Assembly (NCBI GenBank): GCA_002470465.1
Contig: DKMD01000013.1
Span: 104,489 to 168,488, forward strand
Direction of reading: 5' to 3'
Origin: Pluralibacter sp. UBA7423
GTDB lineage: Bacteria; Pseudomonadota; Gammaproteobacteria; Enterobacterales; Enterobacteriaceae
DNA: 64,000 nucleotides
In this document: positions 48,316 through 59,891 of the stretch, piece after piece
Numbering within the stretch: position 1 is the stretch's first letter
How the letters are laid out: every line of letters begins with the position of its first letter
The notes under the pieces: generated by a model
The model's input: only the letters and a program-made list of their open reading frames with translations
The model's database searches: none
What the model was told of the DNA's origin: nothing
Translations under genes and position numbers: made by a program

Positions 48316-48374
48316 TGCGCTGAGTTTTGTAAAGACGGACAATAATTTTTTACTTTTTCCAGAGACTTAAATCC

Positions 48375-48402
48375 GGAACTTCGCGTAATAAATTGACTCT
48401 GA
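48375..48402 (+). promoter_or_regulatory. Sigma-E type promoter of degP
   Basis: GGAACTT (48375-48381) and TCTGA (48398-48402) are spaced by 16 bp, matching the RpoE consensus and the remembered E. coli degP promoter. It lies about 50 bases before the degP start. The partner protease gene rseP, which activates sigma-E, is at the end of this window. Confidence 0.85.
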
Positions 48403-48454
48403 CAGTCACGTACACAGCAACTTTTGCTTTATCTGACATTTGAGATGACGAGAC

Positions 48455-49891
48455 ATGAAAAAAACCACATTAGCAATGAGTGCTCTGGCGCTGAGTTTAG
48501 GTCTGGCCCTGTCCCCGCTGTCCGCATCGGCTGCGGAAACATCGTCCGCGGCAACCGCCGCCCAGCCGATGCCGAGTCTGGCGCCGATGCTGGAAAAAGT
48601 GATGCCTTCCGTTGTGAGCATCAATGTGGAGGGTAGCACCACGGTGAACACCCCGCGCATGGGGCGCAACTTCCAGCAGTTCTTCGGGGATAATTCACCG
48701 TTCTGCCAGGACGGTTCCCCGTTCCAGAACTCACCGTTCTGTCAGGGCGGGCAGGGTGGTCCTGGTGGTAACGGCGGCAGCCAGCAGGAAAAATTCATGG
48801 CGTTGGGTTCCGGCGTTATTATTGATGCCGCGAAGGGCTACGTGGTCACCAATAACCACGTGGTGGATAACGCCAACACCATCAAGGTGTCTCTGAGCGA
48901 CGGCCGTAAGTTTGATGCGAAAGTGGTCGGCAAAGATCCGCGTTCCGATATTGCTCTGATTCAGATTCAGGATCCGAAAAACCTGACCGCCATTAAAATC
49001 GCTGACTCCGACGCGCTGCGCGTAGGGGATTACACCGTGGCTATCGGTAACCCGTTTGGCCTGGGCGAAACCGTGACTTCCGGTATCGTTTCGGCGCTGG
49101 GTCGTAGTGGCCTGAACGTCGAAAACTATGAAAACTTTATCCAGACCGATGCGGCAATCAACCGCGGGAACTCCGGCGGCGCGCTGGTGAACCTTAACGG
49201 TGAGCTGATCGGGATTAACACCGCGATTCTGGCACCTGACGGTGGCAACATCGGTATCGGCTTCGCTATTCCAAGTAACATGGTGCAAAGCCTGACTGGC
49301 CAGATGGTGAAATATGGCCAGGTTAAGCGCGGTGAGCTGGGCATTATGGGCACCGAGCTGAGCTCTGACCTCGCGAAAGCGATGAAAGTCGACGCACAGC
49401 GTGGTGCTTTCGTAAGCCAGGTGCTGCCAAATTCTTCTGCGGCGAAAGCGGGAATTAAAGCTGGCGATGTGATCACCTCGCTGAACGGCAAGCCTATCAG
49501 CAGCTTCTCGGCGCTGCGTGCTCAGGTTGGCACCATGCCTGTGGGCAGCAAAATCGAGCTCGGCCTGGTGCGCGACGGCAAGCCGGTGAACGTGAGCCTC
49601 GAGCTGCAGCAGAGCAGCCAGACTCAGGTGGATTCCAACACTATCTTCAGCGGCATTGATGGCGCCGAGATGAGCAATAAAGGCAATGATAAAGGCGTGG
49701 TGGTGAGCAACGTGAAAGCGGGCTCACAGGCAGCGCAAATTGGTCTGAAAAAAGGCGATGTGATTATCGGCGCTAACCAGCAGGCTGTAAAAAACATTGC
49801 TGACCTGCGTAAGCTCTTCGACAGCAAGCCGTCCGTCCTGGCGCTGAACATTCAGCGCGGTGACAGCACTATCTATCTGTTGATGCAGTAA
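48455..49891 (+). CDS. degP: Periplasmic serine endoprotease / chaperone DegP
   Basis: HtrA-family protease that degrades or protects misfolded envelope proteins. The 478-residue precursor has a signal peptide (1-26, ending SASA), the LA loop with two Cys (SPFCQDG, SPFCQGG), a trypsin-like domain with His in NNHVVD, Asp in DPRSDIALI and Ser in GNSGGAL, and two PDZ domains (about 280-370 and 390-478). A Gly-rich insert follows the LA-loop cysteines and accounts for the few extra residues relative to E. coli (474). Confidence 0.98.
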   Translation: MKKTTLAMSALALSLGLALSPLSASAAETSSAATAAQPMPSLAPMLEKVMPSVVSINVEGSTTVNTPRMGRNFQQFFGDNSPFCQDGSPFQNSPFCQGGQGGPGGNGGSQQEKFMALGSGVIIDAAKGYVVTNNHVVDNANTIKVSLSDGRKFDAKVVGKDPRSDIALIQIQDPKNLTAIKIADSDALRVGDYTVAIGNPFGLGETVTSGIVSALGRSGLNVENYENFIQTDAAINRGNSGGALVNLNGELIGINTAILAPDGGNIGIGFAIPSNMVQSLTGQMVKYGQVKRGELGIMGTELSSDLAKAMKVDAQRGAFVSQVLPNSSAAKAGIKAGDVITSLNGKPISSFSALRAQVGTMPVGSKIELGLVRDGKPVNVSLELQQSSQTQVDSNTIFSGIDGAEMSNKGNDKGVVVSNVKAGSQAAQIGLKKGDVIIGANQQAVKNIADLRKLFDSKPSVLALNIQRGDSTIYLLMQ

Positions 49892-49898
49892 TCCTCAA

Positions 49899-49930
49899 CG
49901 CCCTTCTCCAGCCGGAGAAGGGCGCTTTGC
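49899..49930 (+). terminator. Terminator after degP
   Basis: CGCCCTTCTCC-AGCC-GGAGAAGGGCG is followed by CTTTGCTTT, 7 bases after the degP stop. Confidence 0.85.
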
Positions 49931-50057
49931 TTTCCCTTCTGCTTTTCTGTGAACTTTCCCACATCTCCATACTTCCTCTCCGCGGTTTGGGCATTTGCAC
50001 AATGCAGGCGCTGAGGCGCTTCTCTATGCTGTTCTCCTGCTGACGGGAGGGTTTGTT

Positions 50058-51215
50058 ATGGCTGGCTGGCATCTTGATACCAAAATGGCGCAGGATATCG
50101 TGGCGCGCACCATGCGCATTATTGATACCAATATTAACGTCATGGACGCACGTGGGCGGATTATCGGCAGCGGCGATCGTGAACGCATTGGTGAATTGCA
50201 CGAAGGTGCGCTGCTGGTGCTTTCTCAGGGTCGCGTTGTGGATATTGACGACGCCGTAGCGCGTCACCTTCACGGTGTTCGCCAGGGGATCAACCTGCCG
50301 CTGCGCCTGGAAGGGGAAATTGTTGGCGTGATTGGCCTGACGGGAGAACCGGCCCAGCTGCGGAAATACGGTGAGCTGGTGTGTATGACGGCTGAAATGA
50401 TGCTGGAACAGTCGCGGCTGATGCATCTGCTGGCGCAGGATACGCGCCTGCGTGAAGAGCTGGTGATGAACCTGATACAGGCTGAAGAGCAGACGCCCGC
50501 GCTGACCGAATGGGCGCAGCGCCTGGGAATCGATCTTAACCAGCCACGCGTGGTTGCGGTGGTGGAGGTCGACAGCGGCCAGCTCGGTGTGGATAGCGCG
50601 ATGGCAGAATTACAGCAGCTGCAAACTGCGCTGACCGTACCGGAGAGGAATAACCTGGTCGCCATTGTGTCGTTAACGGAAATGGTGGTGCTGAAACCCG
50701 CGCTTAACAGCTTTGGTCGCTGGGATGCGGAAGATCACCGCAAGCGTGTCGAACAGCTGATTGCGCGGATGAAAGAGAACGGCCAGCTGCGGTTTCGCGT
50801 CGCGCTGGGCAACTTTTTTACCGGCGAGGGCAGCATTGCACGGTCGTACCGTACTGCGCGCACGACCCTTATGGTTGGCAAGCAGCGTATGCCGGAAAGC
50901 CGCAGCTACTTCTATCAGGATCTGATGCTGCCCGTGCTGCTCGACAGCCTGCGCGGTGGCTGGCAGGCCAATGAACTGGCACGACCTCTGGTGAAACTAA
51001 AAGCAATGGATAACAACGGATTGCTGAGACGCACGCTTGCCGCCTGGTTTCGTCATAACGTGCAGCCGCTGGCAACGTCTAAGGCGCTGTTTATTCATCG
51101 TAATACGCTGGAATACCGGCTGAACCGTATTTCTGAGCTGACGGGATTAGATTTAGGGCGTTTTGACGACCGGCTGTTGCTGTATGTGGCTTTACAGCTG
51201 GATGAACAGCGTTAA
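50058..51215 (+). CDS. cdaR: Sugar diacid utilisation regulator CdaR
   Basis: Transcriptional activator of glucarate, galactarate and glycerate use in E. coli (gud, gar operons). The 385-residue protein has an N-terminal sugar-diacid sensing domain (starts MAGWHLDTKMAQDIVARTMR), a central region, and a C-terminal PucR-type helix-turn-helix (ALFIHRNTLEYRLNRISELTG, about 345-365). The frame is open 21 codons upstream, but ATG at 50058 after GGGAGG matches the family. Its target operons are not in the window. Confidence 0.95.
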   Translation: MAGWHLDTKMAQDIVARTMRIIDTNINVMDARGRIIGSGDRERIGELHEGALLVLSQGRVVDIDDAVARHLHGVRQGINLPLRLEGEIVGVIGLTGEPAQLRKYGELVCMTAEMMLEQSRLMHLLAQDTRLREELVMNLIQAEEQTPALTEWAQRLGIDLNQPRVVAVVEVDSGQLGVDSAMAELQQLQTALTVPERNNLVAIVSLTEMVVLKPALNSFGRWDAEDHRKRVEQLIARMKENGQLRFRVALGNFFTGEGSIARSYRTARTTLMVGKQRMPESRSYFYQDLMLPVLLDSLRGGWQANELARPLVKLKAMDNNGLLRRTLAAWFRHNVQPLATSKALFIHRNTLEYRLNRISELTGLDLGRFDDRLLLYVALQLDEQR

Positions 51216-51220
51216 AAAAA

Positions 51221-51299
51221 TGCCGGGCGGTGCTGGCGCTTGCCCGGCCTACAGTCAGCGGATTTTGTAGGCCTGATAAGCGAAGCGCCATCAGGCATA
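51221..51299. repeat. REP pair (BIME) between cdaR and yaeH
   Basis: Two REP palindromes: GCCGGGCGGTGCTGGCGCTT...CCCGGCCTAC (51222-51252) and GTAGGCCTGATAAGCGAAGC...CATCAGGC (51267-51296). They fill the space between the convergent cdaR and yaeH genes. Confidence 0.85.
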
Positions 51300-51310
51300 T
51301 CAGGCCGCAC

Positions 51311-51700
51311 TTATTTATTTCGGGTCAGTTTTTCGAGATCGGATTCAATTTCGCTGATCTTATTCGCCACCACGCTTTCCAGATGGCGCAGGTCGTCAAG
51401 GATCTTGCGCTTCAGATCCACTTCCGTGCGATCGCGTTTGCACAGCTGATCCAGCTCATCAATCACATAGCGCAGATTCGGGCTGATCTCCTGAACCTCT
51501 TTGTAACCCTGGCCTACGCCATCGGCAACAACGGTTTTACGCTGGCGCGGATATTTGAACTTCACGCTTTTTGCGAAAAACTCACCTTTATCCTTATGAA
51601 AATAGATTTTCAGGATATCGTTATTGGCTTCCTGCCGGAGGCTGTAACGATCGATTTCATCAGGATTGGTAATGCCCAAACTTTTCAGATTGTCGTACAT
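51311..51700 (-). CDS. yaeH: YaeH family protein (UPF0325), function unknown
   Basis: A 129-residue soluble, charged protein that matches remembered E. coli YaeH (128 aa) from [30 protein letters not shown] onward. The C-terminal part (about 75-128, repeated acidic and basic residues) is predicted to be a long helix or coiled coil. No catalytic motif is recognised. In E. coli yaeI lies between yaeH and dapD; here only about 110 bases with a terminator separate them. Confidence 0.92.
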   Translation of the reverse strand: MYDNLKSLGITNPDEIDRYSLRQEANNDILKIYFHKDKGEFFAKSVKFKYPRQRKTVVADGVGQGYKEVQEISPNLRYVIDELDQLCKRDRTEVDLKRKILDDLRHLESVVANKISEIESDLEKLTRNK

Positions 51701-51771
51701 AGCGGTATCCTTGAATTAAACATAACCTTTGAATAATTAACGAAAAAATCTATTTTCGCCAGCGGCAGATA

Positions 51772-51800
51772 TAAAAAAAGCGGGGTTGCCCCCGCTTTTT
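51772..51800 (-). terminator. Terminator after dapD
   Basis: AAAAAAAGCGGGG-TTG-CCCCCGCTTTTT is a near-symmetric hairpin with runs on both sides, 12 bases beyond the dapD stop on the minus strand. Confidence 0.92.
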
Positions 51801-51811
51801 GAACGACTCGT

Positions 51812-52636
51812 TTAGTCGATGGTGCGCAGCAGCTCGTTGATGCCCACTTTACCGCGCGTTTTCGCGTCCACTTTCTTCACGATAACCGCACAGTAGAGGC
51901 TGTATTTGCCATCTTTTGACGGCAGGTTGCCGGAAACGACAACGGAGCCCGCTGGTACGCGACCGTAGAAGACTTCGCCGGTTTCGCGATCGTAAATTTT
52001 GGTGCTCTGACCGATGTATACGCCCATGGAGATGACGGAGCCTTCTTCAACAATCACGCCCTCAACCACTTCGGAGCGTGCGCCGATGAAGCAGTTGTCT
52101 TCGATGATGGTCGGGTTAGCCTGCAGCGGCTCAAGCACGCCGCCGATGCCGACGCCGCCGGACAGGTGAACGTTTTTACCGATCTGCGCACAGGAACCGA
52201 CGGTTGCCCAGGTGTCTACCATTGAACCTTCGTCAACGTAGGCACCGATGTTCACGTAGGATGGCATCAGCACGGTGTTACGTGCGATGAATGCGCCCTG
52301 GCGTACCGCCGCAGGTGGCACTACGCGGAAACCTTCTTTCTGGAAACGTGCTTCGTCGTAGTCGGCGAATTTCATCGGGACTTTATCGAAGTAGCGGCTT
52401 TCCGCGCCGTCAATGACCTGGTTATCGTTAATACGGAAAGAGAGCAGAACCGCTTTCTTCAGCCACTGATGCGTTACCCACTGACCGTCAATCTTCTCCG
52501 CGACGCGCAGTGCGCCGGAATCCAGCAGGGAAATCACCTGGTTAACCGCTTCACGGGTCACGGTATCTACATTCGCCGGCGTGATGTCGGCGCGGCGCTC
52601 AAAAGCGGTCTCAATAACGTTCTGTAACTGCTGCAT
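51812..52636 (-). CDS. dapD: 2,3,4,5-tetrahydropyridine-2,6-dicarboxylate N-succinyltransferase
   Basis: Lysine/meso-diaminopimelate pathway enzyme that feeds peptidoglycan synthesis. The 274-residue protein has an N-terminal helical domain and a left-handed beta helix of hexapeptide repeats (about 100-230; [38 protein letters not shown]). The C-terminal ending [12 protein letters not shown] is typical. It starts 30 bases after the glnD stop, on the same strand. Confidence 0.97.
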   Translation of the reverse strand: MQQLQNVIETAFERRADITPANVDTVTREAVNQVISLLDSGALRVAEKIDGQWVTHQWLKKAVLLSFRINDNQVIDGAESRYFDKVPMKFADYDEARFQKEGFRVVPPAAVRQGAFIARNTVLMPSYVNIGAYVDEGSMVDTWATVGSCAQIGKNVHLSGGVGIGGVLEPLQANPTIIEDNCFIGARSEVVEGVIVEEGSVISMGVYIGQSTKIYDRETGEVFYGRVPAGSVVVSGNLPSKDGKYSLYCAVIVKKVDAKTRGKVGINELLRTID

Positions 52637-52666
52637 TGTTAAACTCTTTCCATTAAAAAAAACACA

Positions 52667-55330
52667 CTACCCTTTATCGTTTGGATTGAGGGCCTCTGTC
52701 AACCGCTGTTGCACTTCCAGCTGCAGCTCATTATTAAGGGCACGCCGGTCCGCTGTCGCGATTATAAATAAATCTTCTACTCGTTCACCAATTGTCGTAA
52801 TTCTCGCCCCGTGGAGTGAAATTCCGAGATCGGCGAAGACCTGGCCGACGCGCGCCAGGAGACCTGGCTGATCGAGCGCAATCAGTTCGAGGAATGATTT
52901 CCTGTCGGTATGGGTTGGCAGGAAATTGACCTCGGTGTCGACGGTAAAATGGCGAAGTTTTGCCGGCTGGCGACGAGGGGCTGGTGGTTGCCAGCTACGC
53001 ATAGTAATTGCCTGCTCCAGGCCCTGACGAATCGCTTCGTGCCTGTCGGGGGAAAGCGGGCTGCCGTCTGGCTCGAGCACAATAAAGGTATCCATCGCCA
53101 TACCGTCGCGGGTGGTGAAGATTTGTGCGTCGTGGACGCTGAGGTTGCGGCGGTCGAGCTCTGCGCAGACGGCGGCGAACAGGTAAGGCCTGTCAGGACT
53201 CCAGATGAAAATTTCCGTACCGCCGCGCGTGGCCTGCGGGCTCAGCAGGATCATTGGCTTCGTCAAGTCATGCTTCAGCAGGTGCCGGGCATGCCACGCC
53301 AGCTGGTTTGGCGTGTGGCGCACGAAGTAGTTCGCCCGGCAGCGCGACCAGATCTGATGCAATGCTTCTTCGTCGATATTGTCCATGCGCAGCAGGGCCA
53401 GCGCCTGCAATTGGTGGTGACGTACCCGCTCGCGCATATCCGGCGTGCTTTGCATGCCGCGGCGCAGCTGCTTTTCGGTGGCGAAGTAGAGTTCGCGCAG
53501 CAGGCTTTGCTTCCAGCTGTTCCACAGGGTTTCGTTGGTGGCGCAGATATCGGCTACGGTGAGGCAGACCAGATAGCGCAGGCGGTTTTCCGTTTGCACC
53601 TCTTCGGCAAACTGCTTGATCACTTCCGGATCCTGAATATCACGGCGCTGGGCCGTTACGGACATCAGCAGATGATGGCGCACCAGCCAGGCGACCAGCT
53701 GCGTTTCGCGGGAATTCAGCCCGTGCAGCTCGGCGAATTTCAGTACGTCCTGTGCGCCAAGAATCGAATGATCGCCGCCGCGGCCTTTGGCGATATCGTG
53801 GAAGAGGGCGGCAATCAGGATCAGCTCCGGGTGATTCAGGCGCGGCCACAGCTCCACGCAAAGCGGATGGCGGGAACGGGTTTCCTCTTTGGCAAAGCTT
53901 TCCAGTTTTAGCAGCACGCGAATCGTATGCTCGTCGACGGTATAAGCATGAAACAGGTCGAACTGCATCTGGCCGACAATGTGCGACCACTGCGGCATAT
54001 AGGCCCACAGCACGCTGTGGCGGTGCATCGGCAGCAGCCCACGGCTGACCGCGCCCTGGTGGCGAAGCATGCTCAGAAACAGTTCACGCGCTTCCGGGAT
54101 ATAGCACAGCGGCTGGCTCAGGTGACGGCGGGCATGGCGCAGATGGCGCAGCGTGGTCGAATAGATACCGGTAATGCTGCTGTTACGCACCATGATATGG
54201 AACATGCGCAGGATAGCCTGCGGTTCACGCATAAACAGGCTGTCGTCACGCAGATCGATAAGCGTGCCTCGCAGCTGAAAATCGTCGTCAATCGGACGTG
54301 GTTTTTCATCGGCGGTGAGGGCAAGAATCGCTTCGTCAAAGAGCTGAAGCAGCATTTGATTAAGCTCGCTGACCCGACGGGTGACGCGATAGAAGTCTTT
54401 CATCATCTGCTCAACGGGCTCGTTTCCTTCCCCGCTGTAGTTCAGGCGCTGGGCAACGTTTAACTGACGGTCAAAGAGCAGGCGGTTGTCGTAGCGGTTT
54501 ATTTCCAGATGCAGCGCAAAACGAATACGCCACAGCAGGTGCAGACACTCGTTAAGCTCATTACGTTCTGCTTCAGTGAGGAAACCAAAGCCGACCATTT
54601 CATCCAGAGACGTGGCGCCGAAGTGGCGGCGCGCCACCCATTGCAGCGTGTGGATATCGCGCAGGCCGCCGGGGCTGCTTTTGATATCCGGCTCGAGATT
54701 GTAGCTGGTTCCGTGGTAGCGCTGGTGGCGCTCGTTCTGCTCTTCCACTTTGGCGGCAAAGAACTTCTCGGATGGCCAGAAGCCTTCGCTGAAGATATGT
54801 TTTTGCAGTTCCAGAAACAGGGCGACGTCGCCAATCAGCAGGCGGGATTCAATCAGGTTGGTGGCGACGGTCAGGTCAGACAAACCTTCGAGCAGGCACT
54901 CTTCCAGGGTTCGCACGCTGTGGCCGACTTCCAGTTTCAGATCCCATAGCAGCGTCAGCAGTTCGCCAATCTTCTGCGCCAGGTCGTCGGGCAGCTTTTT
55001 GCGGCTGAGGATCAGCAGGTCGATGTCAGAGAGTGGGTGCAGCTCACCGCGACCGTAACCGCCAACGGCGACCAGCGCCGTATCCTCGGCATCACCAAAA
55101 CCGTAATGCAGCCACAGGCGCTGGAGCATCTGATCGATAAATTCTGTCCGGGCGGTCATCAGCTGTTCGGCTGATGTGCCGTTGTCGAAGGCTTTACCCA
55201 GCCAGCGCTGGAATGCGTCGAGGCGCGCTTTGATACTGGCGCAATCCAGCGCCGACTCGGCCCAGGTGGCCGGGTTTTCCGGCTGGCCTGGCAGAACAGG
55301 TAAGGTTGTGTCAGGTAAGGAATTGCTCAT
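52667..55330 (-). CDS. glnD: Bifunctional uridylyltransferase / uridylyl-removing enzyme GlnD
   Basis: Senses glutamine and modifies PII proteins (GlnB, GlnK), controlling nitrogen metabolism. The 887-residue protein has the nucleotidyltransferase motif [17 protein letters not shown] (about 90-106), an HD hydrolase domain ([12 protein letters not shown], about 510) for uridylyl removal, and two C-terminal ACT domains (about 700-780 and 810-887) for glutamine. ATG at 55328-55330 is preferred over a second ATG eight codons upstream. The first 35 residues differ most from E. coli. It is downstream of map, with a terminator between. Confidence 0.96.
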   Translation of the reverse strand: MSNSLPDTTLPVLPGQPENPATWAESALDCASIKARLDAFQRWLGKAFDNGTSAEQLMTARTEFIDQMLQRLWLHYGFGDAEDTALVAVGGYGRGELHPLSDIDLLILSRKKLPDDLAQKIGELLTLLWDLKLEVGHSVRTLEECLLEGLSDLTVATNLIESRLLIGDVALFLELQKHIFSEGFWPSEKFFAAKVEEQNERHQRYHGTSYNLEPDIKSSPGGLRDIHTLQWVARRHFGATSLDEMVGFGFLTEAERNELNECLHLLWRIRFALHLEINRYDNRLLFDRQLNVAQRLNYSGEGNEPVEQMMKDFYRVTRRVSELNQMLLQLFDEAILALTADEKPRPIDDDFQLRGTLIDLRDDSLFMREPQAILRMFHIMVRNSSITGIYSTTLRHLRHARRHLSQPLCYIPEARELFLSMLRHQGAVSRGLLPMHRHSVLWAYMPQWSHIVGQMQFDLFHAYTVDEHTIRVLLKLESFAKEETRSRHPLCVELWPRLNHPELILIAALFHDIAKGRGGDHSILGAQDVLKFAELHGLNSRETQLVAWLVRHHLLMSVTAQRRDIQDPEVIKQFAEEVQTENRLRYLVCLTVADICATNETLWNSWKQSLLRELYFATEKQLRRGMQSTPDMRERVRHHQLQALALLRMDNIDEEALHQIWSRCRANYFVRHTPNQLAWHARHLLKHDLTKPMILLSPQATRGGTEIFIWSPDRPYLFAAVCAELDRRNLSVHDAQIFTTRDGMAMDTFIVLEPDGSPLSPDRHEAIRQGLEQAITMRSWQPPAPRRQPAKLRHFTVDTEVNFLPTHTDRKSFLELIALDQPGLLARVGQVFADLGISLHGARITTIGERVEDLFIIATADRRALNNELQLEVQQRLTEALNPNDKG

Positions 55331-55361
55331 TGCGCCACCCATAAGAAAAAACAATTACCCA

Positions 55362-55389
55362 TAAAAAAACCGGCTTGCGCCGGCTTTTC
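55362..55389 (-). terminator. Terminator between map and glnD
   Basis: On the minus strand: AAAAGCCGGC-GCA-AGCCGGTTTTTTT, overlapping the last bases before the map stop. Confidence 0.85.
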
Positions 55390-55390
55390 A

Positions 55391-56185
55391 TCATTCGTTG
55401 TGCGAGATTATCGCCGGGATGGTGTCATCCTTGCGTAACGTCAGTATTTCGCAGCCGTTGTCTGTCACCACAATAGTATGCTCGTACTGCGCAGACAAGC
55501 TCCGGTCCTTGGTTTTCACCGTCCAGCCGTCTTTCATGGTGCGAATGCGGTAATCGCCAGAGTTCACCATCGGCTCGATGGTGAAGGTCATGCCTTTTTG
55601 CAGCACCACGCCGCCGTCGTCGGCATCATAGTGCAGCACCTGCGGCTCTTCATGGAACACGCGGCCTATGCCGTGACCACAATATTCGCGCACCACGGAG
55701 AAGCCTTCTGCTTCAGCAAATTTCTGAATCGCCGCGCCGAGAGTGCGCAGGCGAATGCCTGGTTTTACCATCTTCAGCGCCAGATAAAGGCTTTCCTGCG
55801 TGACGCGGCACAGACGCTCGCCGAGGATAGTTGGTTTACCGACGATAAACATCTTCGAAGTATCGCCGTGATATTCGTCTTTAATGACCGTAACGTCGAT
55901 GTTGACGATATCGCCATCTTTCAGCAGCTTTTCGTCGTCCGGAATACCGTGGCACACCACTTCATTAATAGAGATGCAGACGGATTTCGGAAAACCGTGA
56001 TAGCCGAGGCAGGCGGAAACCGCGTGCTGCTCGTTAACGATGTAGTCGTTGCAAATGCGGTCCAGTTCGCCGGTGCTGACGCCGGGTTTGATAAAGGGCT
56101 CGATCATTTCCAGCACTTCAGCGGCCAGACGGCCCGCCACGCGCATTTTTTCAATTTCTTCGGGGGTCTTAATAGAGATAGCCAT
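55391..56185 (-). CDS. map: Methionine aminopeptidase type I
   Basis: Removes the initiator methionine from nascent proteins. The 264-residue protein has the five metal ligands in context: Asp97 in DIVNIDVTVI, Asp108 in EYHGDTSKMF, His171 in CGHGIGRVFHEEP, Glu204 in FTIEPMVN and Glu235 in QYEHTIVV; His79 lies in ACLGYHGFPKS. It is divergent from rpsB, which has its own leader. Confidence 0.98.
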   Translation of the reverse strand: MAISIKTPEEIEKMRVAGRLAAEVLEMIEPFIKPGVSTGELDRICNDYIVNEQHAVSACLGYHGFPKSVCISINEVVCHGIPDDEKLLKDGDIVNIDVTVIKDEYHGDTSKMFIVGKPTILGERLCRVTQESLYLALKMVKPGIRLRTLGAAIQKFAEAEGFSVVREYCGHGIGRVFHEEPQVLHYDADDGGVVLQKGMTFTIEPMVNSGDYRIRTMKDGWTVKTKDRSLSAQYEHTIVVTDNGCEILTLRKDDTIPAIISHNE

Positions 56186-56273
56186 GAATTCTGTCCATCA
56201 GGGCCGATTTATCGGCAATACTAGTGTAAGTGCCGTCAATGGTAACAGCCCGCCGCACCTCGTGCCAAATTGA

Positions 56274-57233
<960 letters not shown>

Positions 57234-57267
57234 TAAGGTTTAGCCCTTATTAGTACCGAGTATGGAT

Positions 57268-57294
57268 AGGGGCCCTCTTAGCGGCCCCTTTTTC
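57268..57294 (+). terminator. Attenuator-type hairpin between rpsB and tsf
   Basis: AGGGGCC-CTCTTAGC-GGCCCCT followed by TTTTC. It lies in the rpsB-tsf gap and probably causes partial termination, adjusting the S2 to EF-Ts ratio. Confidence 0.8.
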
Positions 57295-57350
57295 ACTTTT
57301 AGACCGTTTGGCTGAACGCCGGGCGGTCACCATTTCCCGAGGATTTTAGA

Positions 57351-58202
57351 ATGGCTGAAATTACCGCCTCCCTGGTAAAAGAGCTGCGCGAACGTACTGG
57401 CGCAGGCATGATGGATTGCAAAAAAGCGCTGACCGAAGCGAACGGCGACATCGAGCTGGCAATCGAAAACATGCGTAAATCTGGTGCGATCAAAGCGGCT
57501 AAGAAAGCAGGCAACGTGGCTGCTGACGGCGTGATCATCACTAAGATCAACGGCAACTACGGTATCATTCTGGAAGTTAACTGCCAGACTGACTTCGTTG
57601 CTAAAGACGGCGGTTTCCAGGCTTTCGCAAACAAAGTTCTGGACGCAGCGGTTGCTGGCAAAATCACTGACGTTGAGGTTCTGAAAGCGCAGTTCGAAGA
57701 AGAGCGTGTTGCTCTGGTTGCTAAAATCGGTGAGAACATCAACATCCGTCGCGTTGCTGCACTGGAAGGCGACGTTCTGGGTAGCTACCTGCACGGTGCT
57801 CGCATCGGTGTTCTGGTTGCCGCTAAAGGCGCTGACGAAGAGCTGGTTAAGCACGTTGCAATGCACGTTGCTGCAAGCAAGCCTGAGTTCGTGAACCCAG
57901 AAGACGTGTCTGCTGACGTGGTAGAGAAAGAGTACCAGGTTCAGCTGGACATCGCCATGCAGTCTGGCAAGCCAAAAGAAATCGCAGAGAAAATGGTTGA
58001 AGGCCGCATGAAGAAATTCACCGGCGAAGTTTCTCTGACCGGCCAGCCTTTCGTTATGGATCCAAGCAAAACCGTGGGTCAGTTCCTGAAAGAGCATAAC
58101 GCGACCGTAACTAACTTCATCCGCTTCGAAGTGGGCGAAGGTATTGAGAAAGTTGAGACTGACTTTGCAGCAGAAGTTGCTGCGATGTCCAAGCAGTCTT
58201 AA
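57351..58202 (+). CDS. tsf: Elongation factor Ts
   Basis: Nucleotide exchange factor for EF-Tu. The 283-residue protein has the N-terminal UBA-like domain ([20 protein letters not shown]), the EF-Tu contact motif [10 protein letters not shown] (about 79-88), and core and coiled-coil regions ending [22 protein letters not shown] precedes the ATG. Confidence 0.98.
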   Translation: MAEITASLVKELRERTGAGMMDCKKALTEANGDIELAIENMRKSGAIKAAKKAGNVAADGVIITKINGNYGIILEVNCQTDFVAKDGGFQAFANKVLDAAVAGKITDVEVLKAQFEEERVALVAKIGENINIRRVAALEGDVLGSYLHGARIGVLVAAKGADEELVKHVAMHVAASKPEFVNPEDVSADVVEKEYQVQLDIAMQSGKPKEIAEKMVEGRMKKFTGEVSLTGQPFVMDPSKTVGQFLKEHNATVTNFIRFEVGEGIEKVETDFAAEVAAMSKQS

Positions 58203-58212
58203 TTTTCTTAAA

Positions 58213-58238
58213 GGAGCCGCCTGAGGGCGGCTTCTTTT
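58213..58238 (+). terminator. Terminator after tsf
   Basis: GAGCCGCC-TGAG-GGCGGCTTC followed by TTTTT, about 10 bases after the tsf stop. Confidence 0.88.
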
Positions 58239-58352
58239 TGAGCCCCATCAAGTGAAAATCAGCCAGGCTCCTATAGGCTTGCACTGATGAGCGACATACT
58301 CTTGTCGCCAGATATAACCCTTCTCAAACGTTGACAGTCCCAGGAAAGAAAT

Positions 58353-59078
58353 ATGGCTACCAATGCAAAACCCGTCTACAAACGCATTCTGCTTAAGCTC
58401 AGTGGCGAAGCACTGCAGGGAACTGAAGGCTTCGGTATCGATGCCAGCATTCTCGATCGTATGGCGCAGGAAATTAAAGAGCTGGTCGAACTGGGGATCC
58501 AGGTCGGTGTGGTGATTGGTGGCGGTAACCTTTTCCGTGGTGCGGGTCTGGCAAAAGCGGGTATGAACCGCGTTGTGGGCGACCACATGGGCATGCTGGC
58601 GACGGTCATGAACGGCCTGGCTATGCGTGATGCACTCCACCGCGCCTATGTGAACGCCCGCCTGATGTCCGCCATTCCGCTGAATGGCGTGTGTGATAAC
58701 TACAGCTGGGCCGAAGCTATCAGCCTGCTGCGCAACAACCGTGTGGTGATTCTCTCCGCCGGTACCGGTAACCCGTTCTTCACCACCGACTCCGCAGCCT
58801 GCCTGCGTGGGATCGAAATTGAAGCCGACGTGGTGCTGAAAGCCACCAAAGTTGATGGCGTATTTACCGCCGATCCGGCAAAAGATCCTTCCGCGACCAT
58901 GTACGATCAGCTGACCTACGCAGAAGTGCTGGATAAAGAGCTGAAAGTGATGGATCTGGCCGCGTTCACGCTGGCTCGTGACCACAAGTTGCCGATTCGT
59001 GTCTTTAACATGAACAAAGCGGGCGCGCTGCGTCGCGTCGTCATGGGTGAGAAAGAAGGTACTTTAATTACGGAATAA
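58353..59078 (+). CDS. pyrH: UMP kinase
   Basis: Hexameric bacterial UMP kinase of the amino-acid kinase fold. The 241-residue protein has [12 protein letters not shown], the glycine-rich [22 protein letters not shown], the uridylate site region [18 protein letters not shown], and [13 protein letters not shown]. It lies between tsf and frr; gaps on both sides suggest it has its own promoter. Confidence 0.98.
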   Translation: MATNAKPVYKRILLKLSGEALQGTEGFGIDASILDRMAQEIKELVELGIQVGVVIGGGNLFRGAGLAKAGMNRVVGDHMGMLATVMNGLAMRDALHRAYVNARLMSAIPLNGVCDNYSWAEAISLLRNNRVVILSAGTGNPFFTTDSAACLRGIEIEADVVLKATKVDGVFTADPAKDPSATMYDQLTYAEVLDKELKVMDLAAFTLARDHKLPIRVFNMNKAGALRRVVMGEKEGTLITE

Positions 59079-59166
59079 TTTCCGTCAGCCACAAATCAGG
59101 GTAAGATTCCGCTTTATTTTTGCGACGCTTACCGGGCGGCCCTTTGCGGCGGCAAGTTTTATACGG

Positions 59167-59174
59167 GCTATACT
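59167..59174 (+). promoter_or_regulatory. Candidate -10 of the frr promoter
   Basis: GCTATACT contains a TATACT hexamer about 70 bases before the frr start. No good -35 is seen, so this is tentative. Confidence 0.4.
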
Positions 59175-59241
59175 TAGCACACTCGCAAACCGTGGGCGCG
59201 CTGTATGGTCAGCCTGAGACAAGATTTCAAGGATTCGTAAC

Positions 59242-59799
59242 GTGATTAGCGATATCAGAAAAGATGCCGAAGTACGCATGGAAAAATGCGTAGAGTCATT
59301 CAAAAACCAGATCAGCAAGATCCGTACCGGCCGTGCTTCTCCAAGCCTGCTGGACGGCATCGTAGTAGAATACTACGGTGCGGCTACTCCTCTGCGCCAG
59401 CTGGCAAGCGTGACCGTAGAAGATTCCCGTACGCTGAAAATCAACGTGTTTGACCGCTCTCTGGGCCCGGCCGTTGAGAAAGCGATCATGGCTTCCGATC
59501 TCGGCCTGAACCCAAGCTCTGCGGGTTCAGATATCCGTGTTCCGCTGCCTCCGCTGACGGAAGAACGTCGTAAAGATCTGACGAAGATCGTTCGTGGTGA
59601 AGCTGAGCAGGCTCGTGTTTCCGTGCGTAACGTACGCCGTGATGCGAACGACAAAGTGAAAGCTCTGCTGAAAGAAAAAGAGATTAGCGAAGATGATGAC
59701 CGTCGTTCTCAGGACGATGTGCAGAAACTGACTGACGCTGCGATCAAGAAAGTGGACGCGGCGCTGGCAGAGAAAGAAGCAGAACTGATGCAGTTCTGA
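59242..59799 (+). CDS. frr: Ribosome recycling factor
   Basis: Splits post-termination ribosomes together with EF-G. The 185-residue protein has domain I helices ([35 protein letters not shown]) and domain II around [13 protein letters not shown], and the characteristic [13 protein letters not shown] hinge region. The start ATG... is GTG at 59242 (GTG ATT AGC GAT), giving [10 protein letters not shown]. Confidence 0.97.
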   Translation: MISDIRKDAEVRMEKCVESFKNQISKIRTGRASPSLLDGIVVEYYGAATPLRQLASVTVEDSRTLKINVFDRSLGPAVEKAIMASDLGLNPSSAGSDIRVPLPPLTEERRKDLTKIVRGEAEQARVSVRNVRRDANDKVKALLKEKEISEDDDRRSQDDVQKLTDAAIKKVDAALAEKEAELMQF

Positions 59800-59818
59800 T
59801 TTCTGACGTAATCTGATG

Positions 59819-59868
59819 AACGCCGTTCAGGAAACCTTCGGGTTTTGCTGGCGGCGTTTTGCTTTTTA
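59819..59868 (+). terminator. Terminator between frr and dxr
   Basis: AACGCCG pairs with CGGCGTT around an inner stem AAACC-TTCG-GGTTT, followed by TTGCTTTTT. It ends about 25 bases before the dxr start. Confidence 0.8.
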
Positions 59869-59891
59869 GTTCCTCTCTCTTCGGGTTTTTC

